A DNA stretch of 64,000 bases from Salvelinus alpinus (GCF_045679555.1 NC_092098.1:19357038-19421037), one strand, 5' to 3'; counted from the first letter of the stretch, positions 1 to 33,095 are shown. Notes: generated by a model from the sequence alone, not told the origin. A program made the numbers and translations.

Positions 1-46
1 GCAAATGTTGAACTGATTTTTTTATTTTTGTACTCTTACCCTGTAG

Positions 47-303
47 GCGATGAAGAGCAGACCCGGTCTGGGCCTTCTTGGGAAGCAGAAGATGATGACG
101 ATCCAGAAAATAGGTATGGTTCCGAACAAACGGACTTAGCCTTTGTAACACACCCTAGGCGCGGGAGAAAGGCCACGCCACGGAACTCTAAGTCGGGTGC
201 TAATAATGGTGACTCCTCCGTTGTCAAGACCCCTTCCCAATCAATCTCATCTCGTCCAACCCGCAGCTGCAGTAAACCAGCAGCTATCCCATACAATTTC
301 TAG
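47..303 (+). CDS. Terminal coding exon of an unidentified upstream gene
   Basis: A pyrimidine-rich tract and TAG acceptor end at 46, and an open frame then runs to a TAG stop at 301-303. The encoded tail (about 85 residues) has an acidic run (EDDDDPE) followed by a basic, Ser/Thr-rich part with RRGRKATPRNSK and SSRPTRSCSKP, and ends in PYNF. That composition suits an unstructured nuclear protein tail. I do not recognise the family. It precedes the atrx exons on the same strand, so it is either the end of a neighbouring gene or an alternative 3' exon of atrx itself; the sequence does not decide. The frame enters with a split codon, so at least one exon lies to the left of the window. Confidence 0.5.
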
Positions 304-2801
304 TGTAGAGCAGAGGTACCGTGTCAAGCACAGGGAGAAACCCCTCACACCTTGCTAAGGCTGTGTTATGAATGATAGGCTACTTATGCCACTGTTTTCA
401 TTTACCTTTTTCTTAAAACATTTTTGAAAATGTCATTTAAAGTTAAATGTGAGTTGTCTATTAGCAGAATGTGGCATCATTTGTCCATATCTGTGCATTT
501 CAAGGTGATTAAGAGGGGAAAATGCTGGTTATCGTATTAGTTTGCACAAACGCCTGATGCACTTATTAAAACAGATTAAACAAATTATTTTATACCTCAT
601 AGTTTCTCATTGGTCAACAATACTGTAAGTCATCCTTATTTCTTCCAGATATAGTATTCTAGTTTTTACCAAAAATAACAGTATACTGTATATTAAGTAT
701 TTTAAGCCATGTTAAAGGTATCGATTGCATTATTTGTTAATAGTGTGATTATACTTTTCTTTTTAAATAAAAGTTAATGAACCACACCAGGGTACTGAAT
801 ACACATCTGAACGTACCCTTAGACTTAATTTACAGGTATGGATATATTTATCTTTGACTATACTAGGGGTGAATTACATTCCTGTCACTGGGAATTGGTC
901 ATCATGGAGTTTGATGTCATTTCTGGACCCCAACCCTCATATTATACATCCCCTAATGGTCAGTTCATGATCAGGCATTCTTTAGGGGGACCGTATTGTA
1001 CATGACTGCACCCTTCTGGCTGCTGGATGTTGCCCATTTCTCTAAGGCAGTGTAAAAGCATACACATTACTGCTAGTATTAGGTAATTGTGTTGGTGTAT
1101 GGTTACTGTATGGAAGATTTTTTTTCTTGATATATTTGAAGTGCATGTGCAATATGCCAGTGGTGTAGTGGCTGTATTTAGCACTGCTATTCTGACACAG
1201 TTGAGTACTAATACGATGGGTTGACTATCCAATGATTCTCTGAACAGACTGGAAAACTCTATTCTGCTTGATTGAATCTTTAACATTTATATGATTTATT
1301 GCTTCTGACCAGGTTGAGGGCTTAGCCGAGAAAGAGGACTTGTGATGCTAAACAGCAGTATACCAAAGACACTGATTATAAGACCCTACTGTACTGTATT
1401 TGACATACTTTCTTTGTGCCTTTTTTCACCACAGGCACCTAGCTGAATTTCTTGTATGCTTTGTGATACTAATTGCATAATCATATTTAGAGTATTTTCA
1501 TGTTTGTTTTGCATGCAAGGCCATATTTATTGGCCATTTACCTACATTTTAAATGATTTCAAAACTGCTAATTTAATGCAATTGCATTTTACTTTGGAGG
1601 AGCTCGATGCCTAAAGGCAACCGCTCTTCAAGCTGGTCCTGTAGAATGGTTGTAATGCATTTTATTCAACCACAACTTTGTCCTCTTGTGACCTCGGAGG
1701 TCAGCCTTACAACATTGCTGTGAGACGAGGAGGCATGTTGTCTTATGTAGTGAAGTGTCTTTTTTTTCTTTATTTTCTCCCCAGTTTAAACACTTGCGGT
1801 AAGGCCTCAGGCCCAGGCTGTTGCCGGCCGCTGCTGTTTGATACTGCCTCATATGAGGGGCCCTCATGTACACTTACTTCTCGCTGAGGCTTCATCCGAG
1901 GCTTCATTCAACTATTATTCTGCCAAAAGGATTGTTTCTTAAAAACATATTCTTGTGTAAGTAGATGCATGTATTTCACCGAATATTGAACTTCGTAAAA
2001 AGCCCAACAAAACCTTTTTTTTCTTTTTCTTTTTACCCATCACAAACTATTTCCTGCATACCACCTAAAAAATAAAGTGGTTGTAAGAACTTATTTTCAA
2101 ATTGAAGTAATAATTATGCTGTCATTAGCTCTGAGGTGCTGTAGTGTTAGCCTTGTTAAAGGCCTGTTGTAGAGCATGCGTTAAACCAAGGATATGTTCT
2201 TACTTTTGTCATTGACTGAACTCTGTAAGAGAAACTATCCGTTGTAATAAATGAATACCCTTTATAATGTCTCGTATGTCTTCATTATTCTATATAGGAC
2301 CAGCTTTGTTCATCTTGTGAGTTATACGTCTTAGATGTTTGTTATGGAGGGGAGGGGTTGATTCAAATGTGCTTACAAAGTCGTTAAGTTATCTGGCCTT
2401 TGACTCCTCAATGTGTTGCGTTTTTAAGATTAAATTAAGTGAAATGGTCTTTGACAGAGCATTTCAGCTGTCTATTTGGTCACATAACAGATATTTACAT
2501 CAGTAAAGAAAGAAAAACATTCAACCACTTAATGCAATGGCTGTAAAACTGTATTGTCGGTTGTTTACAGGTCAGGGAATGCAAAGCGGTATTAGAATAG
2601 CTAGCATTGTTATCTTCATTAATTCTAGAAGAAATGTATCTTCTGGTGATATTGCTAAGTTTAAGGTGATATCCTGCGTTTTGATTGTAAGACAAGTTCC
2701 TTTAGAGAATAAACCTATTAAGCAGGGCTTGTTGGATTTGATGTGATGATCATTAAAATGATCCTCTGGTCCCTTTTCCCTCTCTTCCTTGCTTCTGAAA
2801 G
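304..2801. other. 3' UTR of the upstream exon, then non-coding stretch
   Basis: Downstream of the stop at 301-303 the DNA is AT-rich. An AATAAA at 766-771 is a plausible polyadenylation signal for the exon at 47-303. From there to 2801 I see no coding exon with flanking splice sites and no recognisable transposon. In particular no cysteine-rich ADD-type sequence is present, although the first clear atrx exon starts with a split codon and so needs an upstream exon. Confidence 0.45.
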
Positions 2802-21450
<18,649 letters not shown>

Positions 21451-22600
21451 GACAGGAGAGACGTCTCTAGCCTCAGTCCCGTTCCACTAGAGGACACTCT
21501 AGTCTAACCGCAGTAACTATAGAGGGTACTTAATCCCCCCCAAAGGGGTGATAGATGAAACATTTCGGTTAAGGATTTCCTTTATTTTACATTGAAAATG
21601 AATGTATGTGGCGGCAGGTAGCCTAGTGGTTAGAGCGTTGGGCCAATAACTGAAAGGTTGCTGGTTCGAATCCCCTTCATTAATGGCTGATCCCTAGCTG
21701 TGAACCCACTCTCCAAGGGTGTCTTATGGGGAGTGGGATATGCAAAAAAATCACTATGTACATGTGTGAAATAGGACCCACCCTATTATTATTATGCTCT
21801 ATAGCAGGGGTATTAAACCCTTACCCTACAAAGTCCAGAGCCTGCTGGTTTTCTATTCTACCTGATAATTAATTGCACGCACCTGGTGCGCCAGGTTCTA
21901 AATCAGTCCCTGATTAGACGAAACAATAAAAACAAGCAGTGGAACTGGCTTTGAGGTCCAAAGTTGAGTTTGAGGATTCTTTCGCAAAGATATTATGTTA
22001 AAGGGGCAGTGCAGTAAAAAAATTGATTGAAATTGTGAAAATTATGATAATGCCCTTTTAGTTTAAGAGCTTTTTGAAAGAAAACGCCTGGAATTTCAGT
22101 CTGTTCAGGTGGGATTGAGTTTTTGGTCCACATGACAACACAATCTGATCTGATTATTCTGCCAATAACCAATCTTCTTTGCATATGTATTCTCCTACTT
22201 TAAAAGGGTAAGCGGGGTAGGCTCCAGAGTGTAGACGATCCTATCCGTCAATAAGGGCTGTGTATGTAAATATATTTATATTTGTATCAACACACCCACA
22301 CGATCAGACTGAACATTTCAATGGCAAAATGAGTCTCAGGGAAATAAATTATACAAAATATATTTGGGCGTTATTTTCATGATAAACACAGTGATTTATT
22401 CCATTTAAAAACTGCATGGGGGCTTTAAATAAATATTCTGCCTTGGAAAAGGTTTTCCTATGTGATTAATGGTATAATTGTCTGTTTCTCTGATGCTATA
22501 ATAAAAATCTGTTCATTCGTTTTGTTTTAAAGGTTGTGTGGTTTTTGTTATGGTGAATTTTTTGCCTTGGTTATTACAATTTATTTTATGGTTACAGTCA
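21451..22600 (+). other. atrx 3' untranslated region and flank
   Basis: Candidate polyadenylation signals AATAAA occur at 21925-21930 and 22343-22348. A SINE occupies 21610-21800. 22000-22250 ('aaaggggcagtgcag' onward) looks like a dispersed repeat, without clear ends. No coding sequence is supported. Confidence 0.45.
21610..21800 (+). mobile_element. tRNA-derived SINE (HpaI-like), plus strand
   Basis: The head 'ggcggcaggtagcctagtgg' 'ttagagcgttgggcc' holds the A box, and 'ggttcgaatcc' near 21662 is a good B box. It lies 160 bp past the atrx stop and would be part of the atrx 3' UTR if the distal polyadenylation signals are used. Body is decayed after about 21760. Confidence 0.8.
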
Positions 22601-23370
22601 GAAATTACCAGGCATATACTTTAAAATAAGATTGTAACAATGATTGGTAATTTTTGGTACTACATTTTAAGTAGTTCCAAAAATACTAAATTTGCTATTT
22701 TTTTGGACTAAAGGTCGCTAGTAGAGGTACTGAATCACTTAAACAACACATCCTCTTTAATACATCCTCTCTCGGCAAACAACAGATTTGGATTATAAAA
22801 ATTGTTTCTGTTATAGAGTTGTAGAGGTATTTTTCATGAGAATAAGTGTTTAAGTGTTTTTTTTACTTTAGTGTAGAGCGGAGGCTAAATGGATATGTTT
22901 ATTTACACAAATACATGTGCCACAATGGAGCACTTTGGCAGTTTACAATAACTAAAACTGAATTGCAGTGCATCTTACATAAGAACATTAAAAGAAACTC
23001 AATTAAAACTACCCCATCTAGTGTCTGTTTAAAAGCCTAAATAAGGATTGTTTTGTTTTTTAGCATTGTGTTCCATCTGATCTCCAGTAGTTGCTCGTCC
23101 TGCCTTTTCCTTACTCCTGGTTGCTTATCCCTTGTAGGTGGCAGCCAGCTGGAGAATTTGTTTGAACCCTGCAGCTTAAGAGGGCATTTCAGACAAAGCT
23201 CATCTGTAGGGTTTGGCAGGCCACCGAGTATGTTGAATAGTCAGAACCTAGGATGAACTTGAGGGCCCTCTGGACTCTTAAGGTCTGGCAGCACATACAC
23301 TTACACGCACCAACTTATTAATGGACTGCTGAATCGTTTTTCCTCTCGCTTTGTTTGCTCTTTTCCATAT
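22601..23370. other. Intergenic stretch, nothing recognised
   Basis: AT-rich sequence downstream of atrx. I see no exon with splice sites and no bounded transposon. Short open frames here (for example 22846-23040) lack any recognisable protein character. Confidence 0.4.
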
Positions 23371-23540
23371 GTTTATCTCTAAGCTACCCAGAAAGGGCTA
23401 AAAATAGCCCATATTAATATATGTTGCCTTAGAAATAAGGTTCATAAAATAAATAACTTGCTAACATCAGATTACATTCATATATTAGCCATTTCTGACA
23501 CTCACTTATATCATTCCTTTGATACAGCAGTAGCAATACG
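23371..23540 (+). repeat. LINE endonuclease-region fragment
   Basis: Contains 'agggctaaaaatagcccata', 'ttagccatttctgacactca' and 'atgatacagcagtagcaata'-type sequence, resembling the apurinic-endonuclease part of an L2-type LINE in plus orientation. Cut off by the Tc1 sequence beginning near 23540. Too decayed to translate continuously. Confidence 0.4.
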
Positions 23541-24272
23541 AAGATATATAACATATTTTCGACCAGGAAGTCCTGATTCACGCAGTCTCCTTTGAACAGT
23601 TGATGTTGAGATGTGTCTGTTACTTAAACTCTGTAAAGCATTTATTTGGGCTTCTGAGGTGCAGTTACCTCTAATGAACTTATCCTCTGCAGTAGAGGTA
23701 ACTCTGGGTCTTCCTTTCCTTTGGCGGTCCTCATGAGAGCCAGGTTCATCATAGCGCTTTATGGTTTTTACGACTGCACTTGAAACTTTCAAAGTTTTTC
23801 CGGATTGGCTGACCTTCATGTCTTAAAGTAATGATGGACTGTCGTTTCGCTTTGCTTATTTGAGCTGTTTTTGCCATAATATGGACTTGGTCTTTTAGCA
23901 AATAAGGCTATCTTCTGTATACCACCCATACCTTGTCACAACACAAACGCATTAAGAAGGAAAGAAGTTCCACAAATTAACAAGGCACACATGTTAATTG
24001 AAATGCATTCCAGGTGACAACTTCATGAAGCTGGTTGAGAAAATGCCAAGGGTGTGCAAAGCTGTCATCAAGGCAAAGGGTGACTAATTTTAAGAATATA
24101 AAATATATTTGGATTTGTTTAAAACTTTTTGGGTTACTACATGATTCCATGTGTTATTTAATAGTTTTGATGTCTTCACTTTATTCGACAATGTAGAAAA
24201 TAGTACTGTATAAATAAAGAAAAACCCTTGAATCAATAGGTGTGTCCAAACTTTTAACTGGTACTTCAGACG
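23541..24272 (-). mobile_element. 5'-part of a Tc1-like transposon, minus strand
   Basis: The right end 'aacccttgaatcaataggtg' 'tgtccaaacttttaactggta' is a Tc1 terminal repeat of the same family as 4934-6361. The minus frame 23511-23819 encodes an N-terminal DNA-binding domain with KVSSAVVKTIKRYDEPGSHE, RKGRPRVTSTAED and STVQRRLRESGLPGR. Catalytic domain absent. Confidence 0.7.
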
Positions 24273-24595
24273 AGTCCCAAGACCCTTGTGGGGGTCGTAG
24301 CAAAAACGGAGAACACCATCGTCTTCATGAGTGTCTCATCTTTCCATAGAGAGGTCATAATAGTTTTGTAGGCCAAACCGCTTAGACGATACAGACGGGA
24401 TGTCTTATGGTATGATAAACACCACTTTAGGTCTGTCACCTTTCACCGCAGATGCAGAAGTGTGACATTGGCGGATGTGGTGGTTTGAGATGCATCCAAT
24501 GCAAAAAACACATCTCCAGCTTACACTGACAGATTTTTATGGGGCTATTTTATTATTATGCTAATTTTATTTTTAAAGGGGGGGGGGGGACATCG
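24273..24595. repeat. Probable dispersed repeat, family not recognised
   Basis: Begins 'agacgagtcccaagaccctt' and includes 'gtggtttgagatgcatccaa'. It lies between two transposon fragments and ends in a short G run (24579-24589). I could not assign a family. Confidence 0.3.
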
Positions 24596-25040
24596 ACTTT
24601 GGAATTTCCAAATTGTTTGCATAGTCAACTTACACACAGCACTGACACACACACACTTAACCCACCAGACATGCCCCCAGGGGTCTTTTCAGAGTCCCCA
24701 GGTCTAGAACAAATTCAAAGAAACGTACAGTATTTTACAGAGCCATGAGTGCATGGAACTCCCTTCCATCTCATACAGCGCAAGTGAACAGCAAACCTGC
24801 TTTAAAAAAACGAATAAAGCAACACCTCACGGCACCACGCCTCTCCCCCATGTGACCTACTTGTGTGTATGTACTGACATGTATGTGGAACTGATAGATG
24901 CACACATACGCACACTACATGTTTTTAAATGTATGTAAAGTATTTTGTCTAATGTATTTTTCATTATATGTCGGACCCCAGTCAGACTAGCTGTTGCCAT
25001 TTGCGTCATCTAATGGGGATCCTAATAAATCAAATCACTG
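24596..25040 (+). repeat. LINE 3' end with tail repeats
   Basis: Plus-strand sequence includes a decayed reverse-transcriptase C-terminus (near 24735, the translated pieces resemble 'WNSLPSHT') followed by 'gtcatctaatggggatccta' and 'ataaatcaaatc'. The tail motif matches, inverted, the fragment at 4805. Confidence 0.6.
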
Positions 25041-25913
25041 GGTAAAAACTGGTTGAATCAACCCACTTTGCACACACTGGTTAAATCAATGTTTCCACAT
25101 CCTTTCAGCAAAATTACTTTGAAGCAATGTGGAATAGACATGGAATTGACGTATGCGCCCAGTAGGAACGTCATTTGAACCCCAAAAATCAATGTGATGA
25201 CGTTAAATCTACCTGGGAAACTAATTGGATTTGCAAAAAGTCATCAACTTTAATGACCTGATGATTTTGTTGTTGAATTCACGTTTGTTGTTACCCTACC
25301 ACTGGTTGGCTATTGAATGAGCAACGGATAAATGGTAGCCTAATATTTGTTGTGTAGCAGGAATAAATCAGTCATGTCAGAAAACTGGCGCACGGAAGTT
25401 TTAGAGTATTTTTTTGTGCCGCACGCACCTTGGATAAATGAGGCCCCAGGACATTTTAGCCAAAAACCTGGTTGCCTCTGCCAGGAGGATGAAACTTGGC
25501 CAAAAATAGATCTTCCAGCAAGACAATAACCCCAAGCACACATCAAAATCCACAAAGAAATGGTGAATTGACCACAAAATCAAAGTTTTGCAATGGCCAT
25601 CTCAGTTTCCGGACAGGAACCCCATTGTAAACCTGTAGTTTGTATTGAAGAGGGCAGTCCATAACCGCAGACGAAGGATATCAAGGATCTGGAAAGATTC
25701 TGTACAGATGAATGGTCTAAGATCCCTCCCAATGTGTTCTCCAACTCATAAAACATTTTAGAAAAAGGCTCGCAAGGGGAGGGTGCTGGAGTAGGGGATC
25801 AAATAATTTAGAACAACTTTTTAAAAATGTTTTTATTTGTATTACTTGTTAAACTAAATCTCTTTCTCTGAGCAATTGTATAAGTACTTTTATTTGTTGT
25901 TACATACAATATA

Positions 25914-27959
<2,046 letters not shown>

Positions 27960-28070
27960 TATCTCAATATTTGTATTATTTATTTTATACAGTCTATTTT
28001 GTTTTATTTTTTGCACCTTACATGAATTAAATTAAGTATATTATTTTTGCATCTCGGCCTCTTTGGGCTA

Positions 28071-28305
28071 TTCCTTTTCATTATCCCTTTTCATTATCCC
28101 TTTTCATTATCCCTTTTTATTGCCCCTTTTCATTATCCCTTTTTATTATCCCTTTTCATTATCCCTTTTCACTATCCCTTTTTATTATTCCTTTACATTA
28201 TCCCTTTTTATTATCCCTTTTTATTATTCCTTTTTATGATCCCTTTTCATTATCCCTTTGTATTATTCCTTTTCATTATCCCTTTTAATTATTCCTTTTC
28301 ATGGT
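28071..28305. repeat. Minisatellite, unit of about 14 bp ('ttttcattatccc')
   Basis: Some sixteen tandem units of 'cattatcccttt' / 'tattatcccttt' with point variation and a few 15-bp units. Strongly strand-asymmetric (pyrimidine-rich on the plus strand). The open frame across it (FIIPFHYPF repeats) is a by-product of the repeat, not a gene. Confidence 0.85.
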
Positions 28306-28401
28306 TTGAGTGCAAGTACCTTTTGAACTCTATTTTTCTCCTACGCACCACCCACCTTTTCTTTTTAGCCTGAGCGCAAACCATCAGACTGGCTTTCTAC
28401 C

Positions 28402-28972
28402 AGTGGTGTAAAGTACTTAAGTAAAAATACTAGTTCTACTTAAGTAGTTTTTAGGGTACAGTATCTGTACTCTACTTTACTATTTATATTTTTGGCAACT
28501 TTTACTTTTACTTCACTACATTCTTAAAGAAAATTATGTACTTTTTACTCCATACATTTTCCCTGACACCCAAAAGTATTCGTTACATTTTAAATGCTTA
28601 GCAGGACAGGAAAATGTCTAATTTACACACTTATCAAGAGACCATCCCTGGTCATCCCTACTGCCTCTGATATGGCGGACTCACTAAACACATGCTTGGT
28701 TTGTAAATGACGTCTGAGTGTTGGAGCGTGCTCCTGGCTATCTGTAAATTTAAAAAACTAGAAAATGTGGCTGTCTGCTTTGCTTAATATAAGGATTTAT
28801 TTATTATTTATACTCTTACTTTTGATACTTAAGTATATTTAAACCAAATATTTTTAGACTTTTACTCAAGTAGTATTTTACTGGGTGACTTTCACTTTTA
28901 CTTGAGCTATTTTCTATTAAGGTATCTTTACTTTATGTACTGTATGACAATTGGGTACTTTTTCCACCACTG
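28402..28972. mobile_element. hAT-like MITE
   Basis: The left end 'cagtggtgtaaagtacttaa' and the right end 'gggtactttttccaccactg' form inverted repeats beginning CAGTGGTG. No coding capacity. The flanking octamers (ctttctac / cttcatag) match at 5 of 8 positions, which would fit an eroded 8-bp hAT-type duplication. A related fragment is at 32641-32725. Confidence 0.7.
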
Positions 28973-29117
28973 CTTCATAGTCCTTTTTTCTCATCTTTAT
29001 CAAGAGATCCATTAATTGTGGACCTCATTGCAGCTCAGTATTTGTATAATTTATTTTATACAGTCTTTTTCTGGTCATCTTTATCAAGGGGTCCAATAAA
29101 TCTGGACCCCACTGTAT

Positions 29118-30142
29118 TTAAAGGGTAAGTGAGAAAAAGGGTAAACAATAAATGCGCACGAATTGGCGGGAGTCAGTTCGTAGTGGAGAGAGACCTTCCT
29201 CCAGCATGTCTTCCCCACACAATGACAACTGTATATTCATTCCATTTATAAACAGTCTCAACCATATATCAAATGTTATCTGAACTTCTACAAAGCCACA
29301 GCCTTGTCATAAAAACATAATTGAACAAAAAGTTGCATAGCAGTTGAATAGCCTCAGTGAACTGTTAACAATAGGAAATTAGGTACATTTGGACTTGGAG
29401 AGCAGCAGTGGTAGAATTGTGAGACAGCAGAGGAAGTCACGGCCTGAGTGAACACTGAAGGCATTGTAGAGGTAAAGTGATTGCACTCATTTCTCTTTGG
29501 CTTCCTCTAAACATAGCTCAAACACACATCTCTCAGTGGACACGGCCATCAGAAGACTGATTCAACAGGGTTCACTGGACTGATGACAAGTATGCAACAG
29601 TATTGGACCACAGAGAGAGGTACTGTCAACTTTCTCATGTTTATTTTTGTTCTACTAGAAATTGAACATGGTAGCCACGGAAACCAAAACAGCGGAGAAG
29701 TTGAGCCTCACACTTAGTTGTAGTGGAAATTGACCTACTATGCTGTTTACTTTCTTCATCTACATTATATCGATGAGTCTACCTGTAATAACATGAGAAA
29801 AATCCTTCCTGTAAAGTGGCTCTGGCTATTTTTGTTAGATTTTTACATGGATTAAAATGACCCATTAGTAAACCTCTTTTTCTATCACTGATACTGTTGG
29901 TCAGTTTTGTAAAGTAACCAGAACATCTGATAGTAAAGTGAATATGTATGCCCTTTATTTATGCCTCTCTAGTGGCTGTAAAAATGTATACAGGCAGCAT
30001 CGGAAGAGGAGAGGACCATAATTAAATGCCTCAATATAATGTAGTGTTAGTTTTCACTTTTCAGTCTCTCTATGCTGTCTTTTTACCTTCCAGCACACAC
30101 AGTACATTTTCCATACCTTTGTCTCCCTTCCTTTATTCAAAG
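29118..30142 (+). other. Upstream region and probable 5' UTR intron of the GPCR
   Basis: No transposon with clear ends is visible. A donor-like 'gagagaggtactgtc' lies near 29620 and an acceptor-like 'cctttattcaaag' ends at 30142, so a short untranslated exon upstream is plausible. No TATA box stands out. Confidence 0.35.
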
Positions 30143-31255
30143 GTCTAACTGGAGGCACAGACAATATGAGTCTGGAGTCAGGGATGAGTAATCTGACATG
30201 TGATTGTCCCATCGACAGCTTCAAGCGCAGTGTGTTTCCTGCTACGTACCTGCTCATCTTCTTCCTGGGCCTAATAGCCAACAGCGCCTCCCTCTGGGTC
30301 TTTCTGAGCATGTACAGGAGGAGGAGGAGCATCACCATGGTCAACCTGTACATGGTGAACCTGCTGATGTCTGACCTCATGCTGGTGTGCTCTCTGCCTC
30401 TCAGATCAGCATACTACCTGCTGGACTCCCATTGGCCGTTTGGGGACCTCACCTGCCGCCTGGTCTCCTACGTATTCTATATCAACATGTATGGCTCTGT
30501 CTACTTTCTGCTGGCCCTGAGTGTCCTCCGTTACCTAGCCGTATCACACCCCTACACCTTCATGAGTCTGGAGGGTGGATCCTGTGGTTGGGGAGGGTGT
30601 CTACTCATCTGGATCTTTGTGTCCCTGGCCTCTACACCCCTACTGAGTATTGGGACTATCCAGGAGGGGGAAGAGCAGACCCGCTGTCTGGAGCTGGGCA
30701 GCAGCTTGGGCACCATCATCCTTCTGAACCGTGCTGCCCTGGTGGTGGGCTTTGCCTTGCCCTTCACTGTCATCTCTGTCTGCTACATGTGTGTGCTGCT
30801 CAGCCTGAGGCAGTGTAGGGCTGGGGTGGAGGGGATGAGGAAGCCCTCTACAAGAAAGTCTTGTGCCCTTGTCATCCTCGGTCTCTGCATCTTCCTGATC
30901 TGCTTCCTGCCCTATCATGTGGTGCGAACCCTCTTCCTGGCAGCAGAGCGGAATGCTCAACTAAATGGCTGTGAGGATTCTTGCAGCTACCTCCAGGGGA
31001 TTCGGAAGGCTGCCGTGGTAACGCTCTGTCTTGCAGCGGGTAACAGCTGCCTGGACCCGTTCCTTTTCTTCTTTGTGGGAGAAAACTTCAGAGATTTCTG
31101 CACAAAAAATTGTGGGAGGCAGAGTAGAGTTATTAACAACACAGAGAGACCAAGGATTCAAGAGCTGCAGCCCATAGAATTAACAGTCAATTTATAATAA
31201 ACTTGACACTTCAAGCTTATCAAAAATGTTGCATTCACTTTCACGTTCAAATAAA
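30143..31255 (+). CDS. cysltr1: Class A GPCR, cysteinyl leukotriene receptor 1-like (CDS 30166-31197)
   Basis: A 343-residue single-exon receptor. N-glycosylation site NLT at residues 9-11; seven hydrophobic segments, the first at about 25-48. Cys97 (start of TM3) and Cys174 (second extracellular loop) form the conserved disulfide pair. The DRY position reads LRYLA (121-125), TM6 has CFLPYH (246-251), and TM7 has NSCLDPFLF (293-301) in place of NPxxY, typical of the P2Y/CysLT branch. WPFGDLTCRLVSYVFYINMY matches the CysLT1 pattern best. The family binds leukotrienes C4/D4/E4 and signals through Gq. Start chosen at the first ATG, 22 bp after an acceptor-like 'ttattcaaag'; a non-coding upstream exon is likely near 29400-29620. 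AATAAA at 31250-31255. Linkage to atrx supports cysltr1, though another P2Y-group receptor cannot be excluded. Confidence 0.75.
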
Positions 31256-31602
31256 ATGTACACCTAGTCTATGGATGGATGATTTGTAGTTATAAAATTC
31301 CTGTAGAGCCAAATTGTTTGTGGATTTATAATTATGGGACCATTGAAAATAGGTTTATGATGAGACTAGGCCTGGGTCTTCTTCAAAAATGGTGGCTTTT
31401 TAACCAGCAGACTTTTTTAAATGATTGAACTTGTTTTTTTTGTTAAAACCCCTTAACATTATAAATCAACATATATTACAGCTTAATGTATTTTGATATT
31501 TTTACTACATTAAATAAAAAATGAATAAATAAATGCCTGCCTGCTGAAAATCTTTGCCAGTGCGTGTGTAGGCAACCTGCCCCTCCGAAGCATGGTCTAG
31601 TA

Positions 31603-31793
31603 CAGTGGTTCCCAGCCTTTTTCATTTACTGTACCACCAACGAAATTTTGCTCTGCCTGGAGTACCCCTGAAGTACCCCCTAATGTGCATTTTACCAGTA
31701 AGCCTATAGTCTCATGAGTCTTCTCAAGTACCCCCTGTGGATAGGCCAAGTGCGCCCAGGGGCCCTAGTACCCCTGGTTGGGAACAACTGGTC
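31603..31793. mobile_element. Short MITE with inverted ends
   Basis: The left end 'acagtggttcccagcctttt' and the right end 'cccctggttgggaacaactg' are inverted copies. About 190 bp, with repeated 'agtaccccct' motifs inside and no coding sequence. Confidence 0.6.
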
Positions 31794-31799
31794 AAGTAG

Positions 31800-33095
31800 T
31801 GTGATTCAGAAATTAGGGAGAGAGATTTTTTATTAGAGAAGAATGGATTAACCTTTTCAATGCTAGTTAAGGAAACCATAGTTATCACGTTTCACATTGG
31901 ATTTATTAACTACAAAAAGGTAAGAAGTGTTTTTATTTTAATTCTGGTGCTGCTCTGCACACACATGCTTGTTAGCTAGCTGGTCCAACATTAAGCTAAC
32001 TCTATGAAGTTCAAAGACATTCAAAGTTATTTCATAGAAGCCTGTAGGTATAATTCTGTGAGCCTAATTCAGATAATGCATGTCATAACAACAAGATGCC
32101 CAACGCTTCAACCCAAGCCTCCTCTACCCTCTCTCTGTCTCTCCCAACCCGCAAAATGTCACTCGCATCTCGCACCCTACACTTGTCTGTCTAATTCATG
32201 TTAATAGCTTGCCCGCTCCATAGCAAGCTGCTCTATCTGGACTGATTGGTGAAGTAATTTAATGTTGAGCTCAATGTAATTTTTTTTATTGATTTCAGAG
32301 ATTTAAAAAGGAAGAGTTAGCAACGATATAAACCGTTACTTTTTTGGGGTTCAAACCGGTTCAGAACTTTATTCTGCTGGTCGGAACAGTGGAACAGAAT
32401 AAAAAAATATATATTTTCACAACGAAATGATTGGAAAATAACATAGGTTCCAACCCATGAACACCAGTGACACATCTCAAGGCCTCGCATGAAATGATAA
32501 AATGAATCATCAAATTGCTAACATTTGAAGAGAAAGTGCAGACTCTCCACGTGGTTTTCAAAACAGCCCCACCAACCTGGACTAACATAGTAAATGTAAA
32601 TCCATTGACACTCCAATTAGTCTGGTATGTTCGTTTCGTCAGTGGTGGAAAAAGTACTCAATTGTCATGCTTGAGTAAAAGTAAAAATACCTTAATAGAA
32701 AATATACCCTGCCTAGTGGTACTGTTCCGTTGAGTTTTAGCATATGAGAAGAAAATAAGCGACTTTTTAGCTTCAGCTAACCATCCTAAAATCTCATTAG
32801 AAATTAGGTGTACACAAGCACCATTGTGAGAAGTGATAATCTTCTATTTGTAATAATAATCATAATATGTGATGAGTATGACTATTAGGCGTAGGCAACA
32901 GATCTTGATGAGATGTCATTTAAAGCGATTGGAGCGCCCTTCGTGGTACTGAAAGGACAGCTCCAGGATCGTGCAATGATGCGAGAGAAGTTCAATGGAA
33001 CTGTAGGTTGTCCCAGTAGTCATAGGCCTGCATCTGTTTGCATTTGTTTTATTGGATAATTATATGGAGAGTTGAACAAATTGCTGTCTTTAATA
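31800..33095. other. Intergenic stretch with a small MITE fragment
   Basis: At 32641-32725 'agtggtggaaaaagtactca' matches an end of the hAT-like MITE at 28402. The rest is AT-rich and shows no supported gene. Confidence 0.4.

Noticed and set aside
28071-28305. CRISPR-like array
   Set aside because: Units are directly tandem without spacers and the genome is eukaryotic.
28047-28373. 108-residue hydrophobic repeat protein (FIIPFHYPF units)
   Set aside because: It is the translation of a non-coding minisatellite; no start context, splice sites or conservation.
30387-30818. 143-residue frame overlapping the GPCR
   Set aside because: Shifted-frame shadow of the receptor coding sequence.
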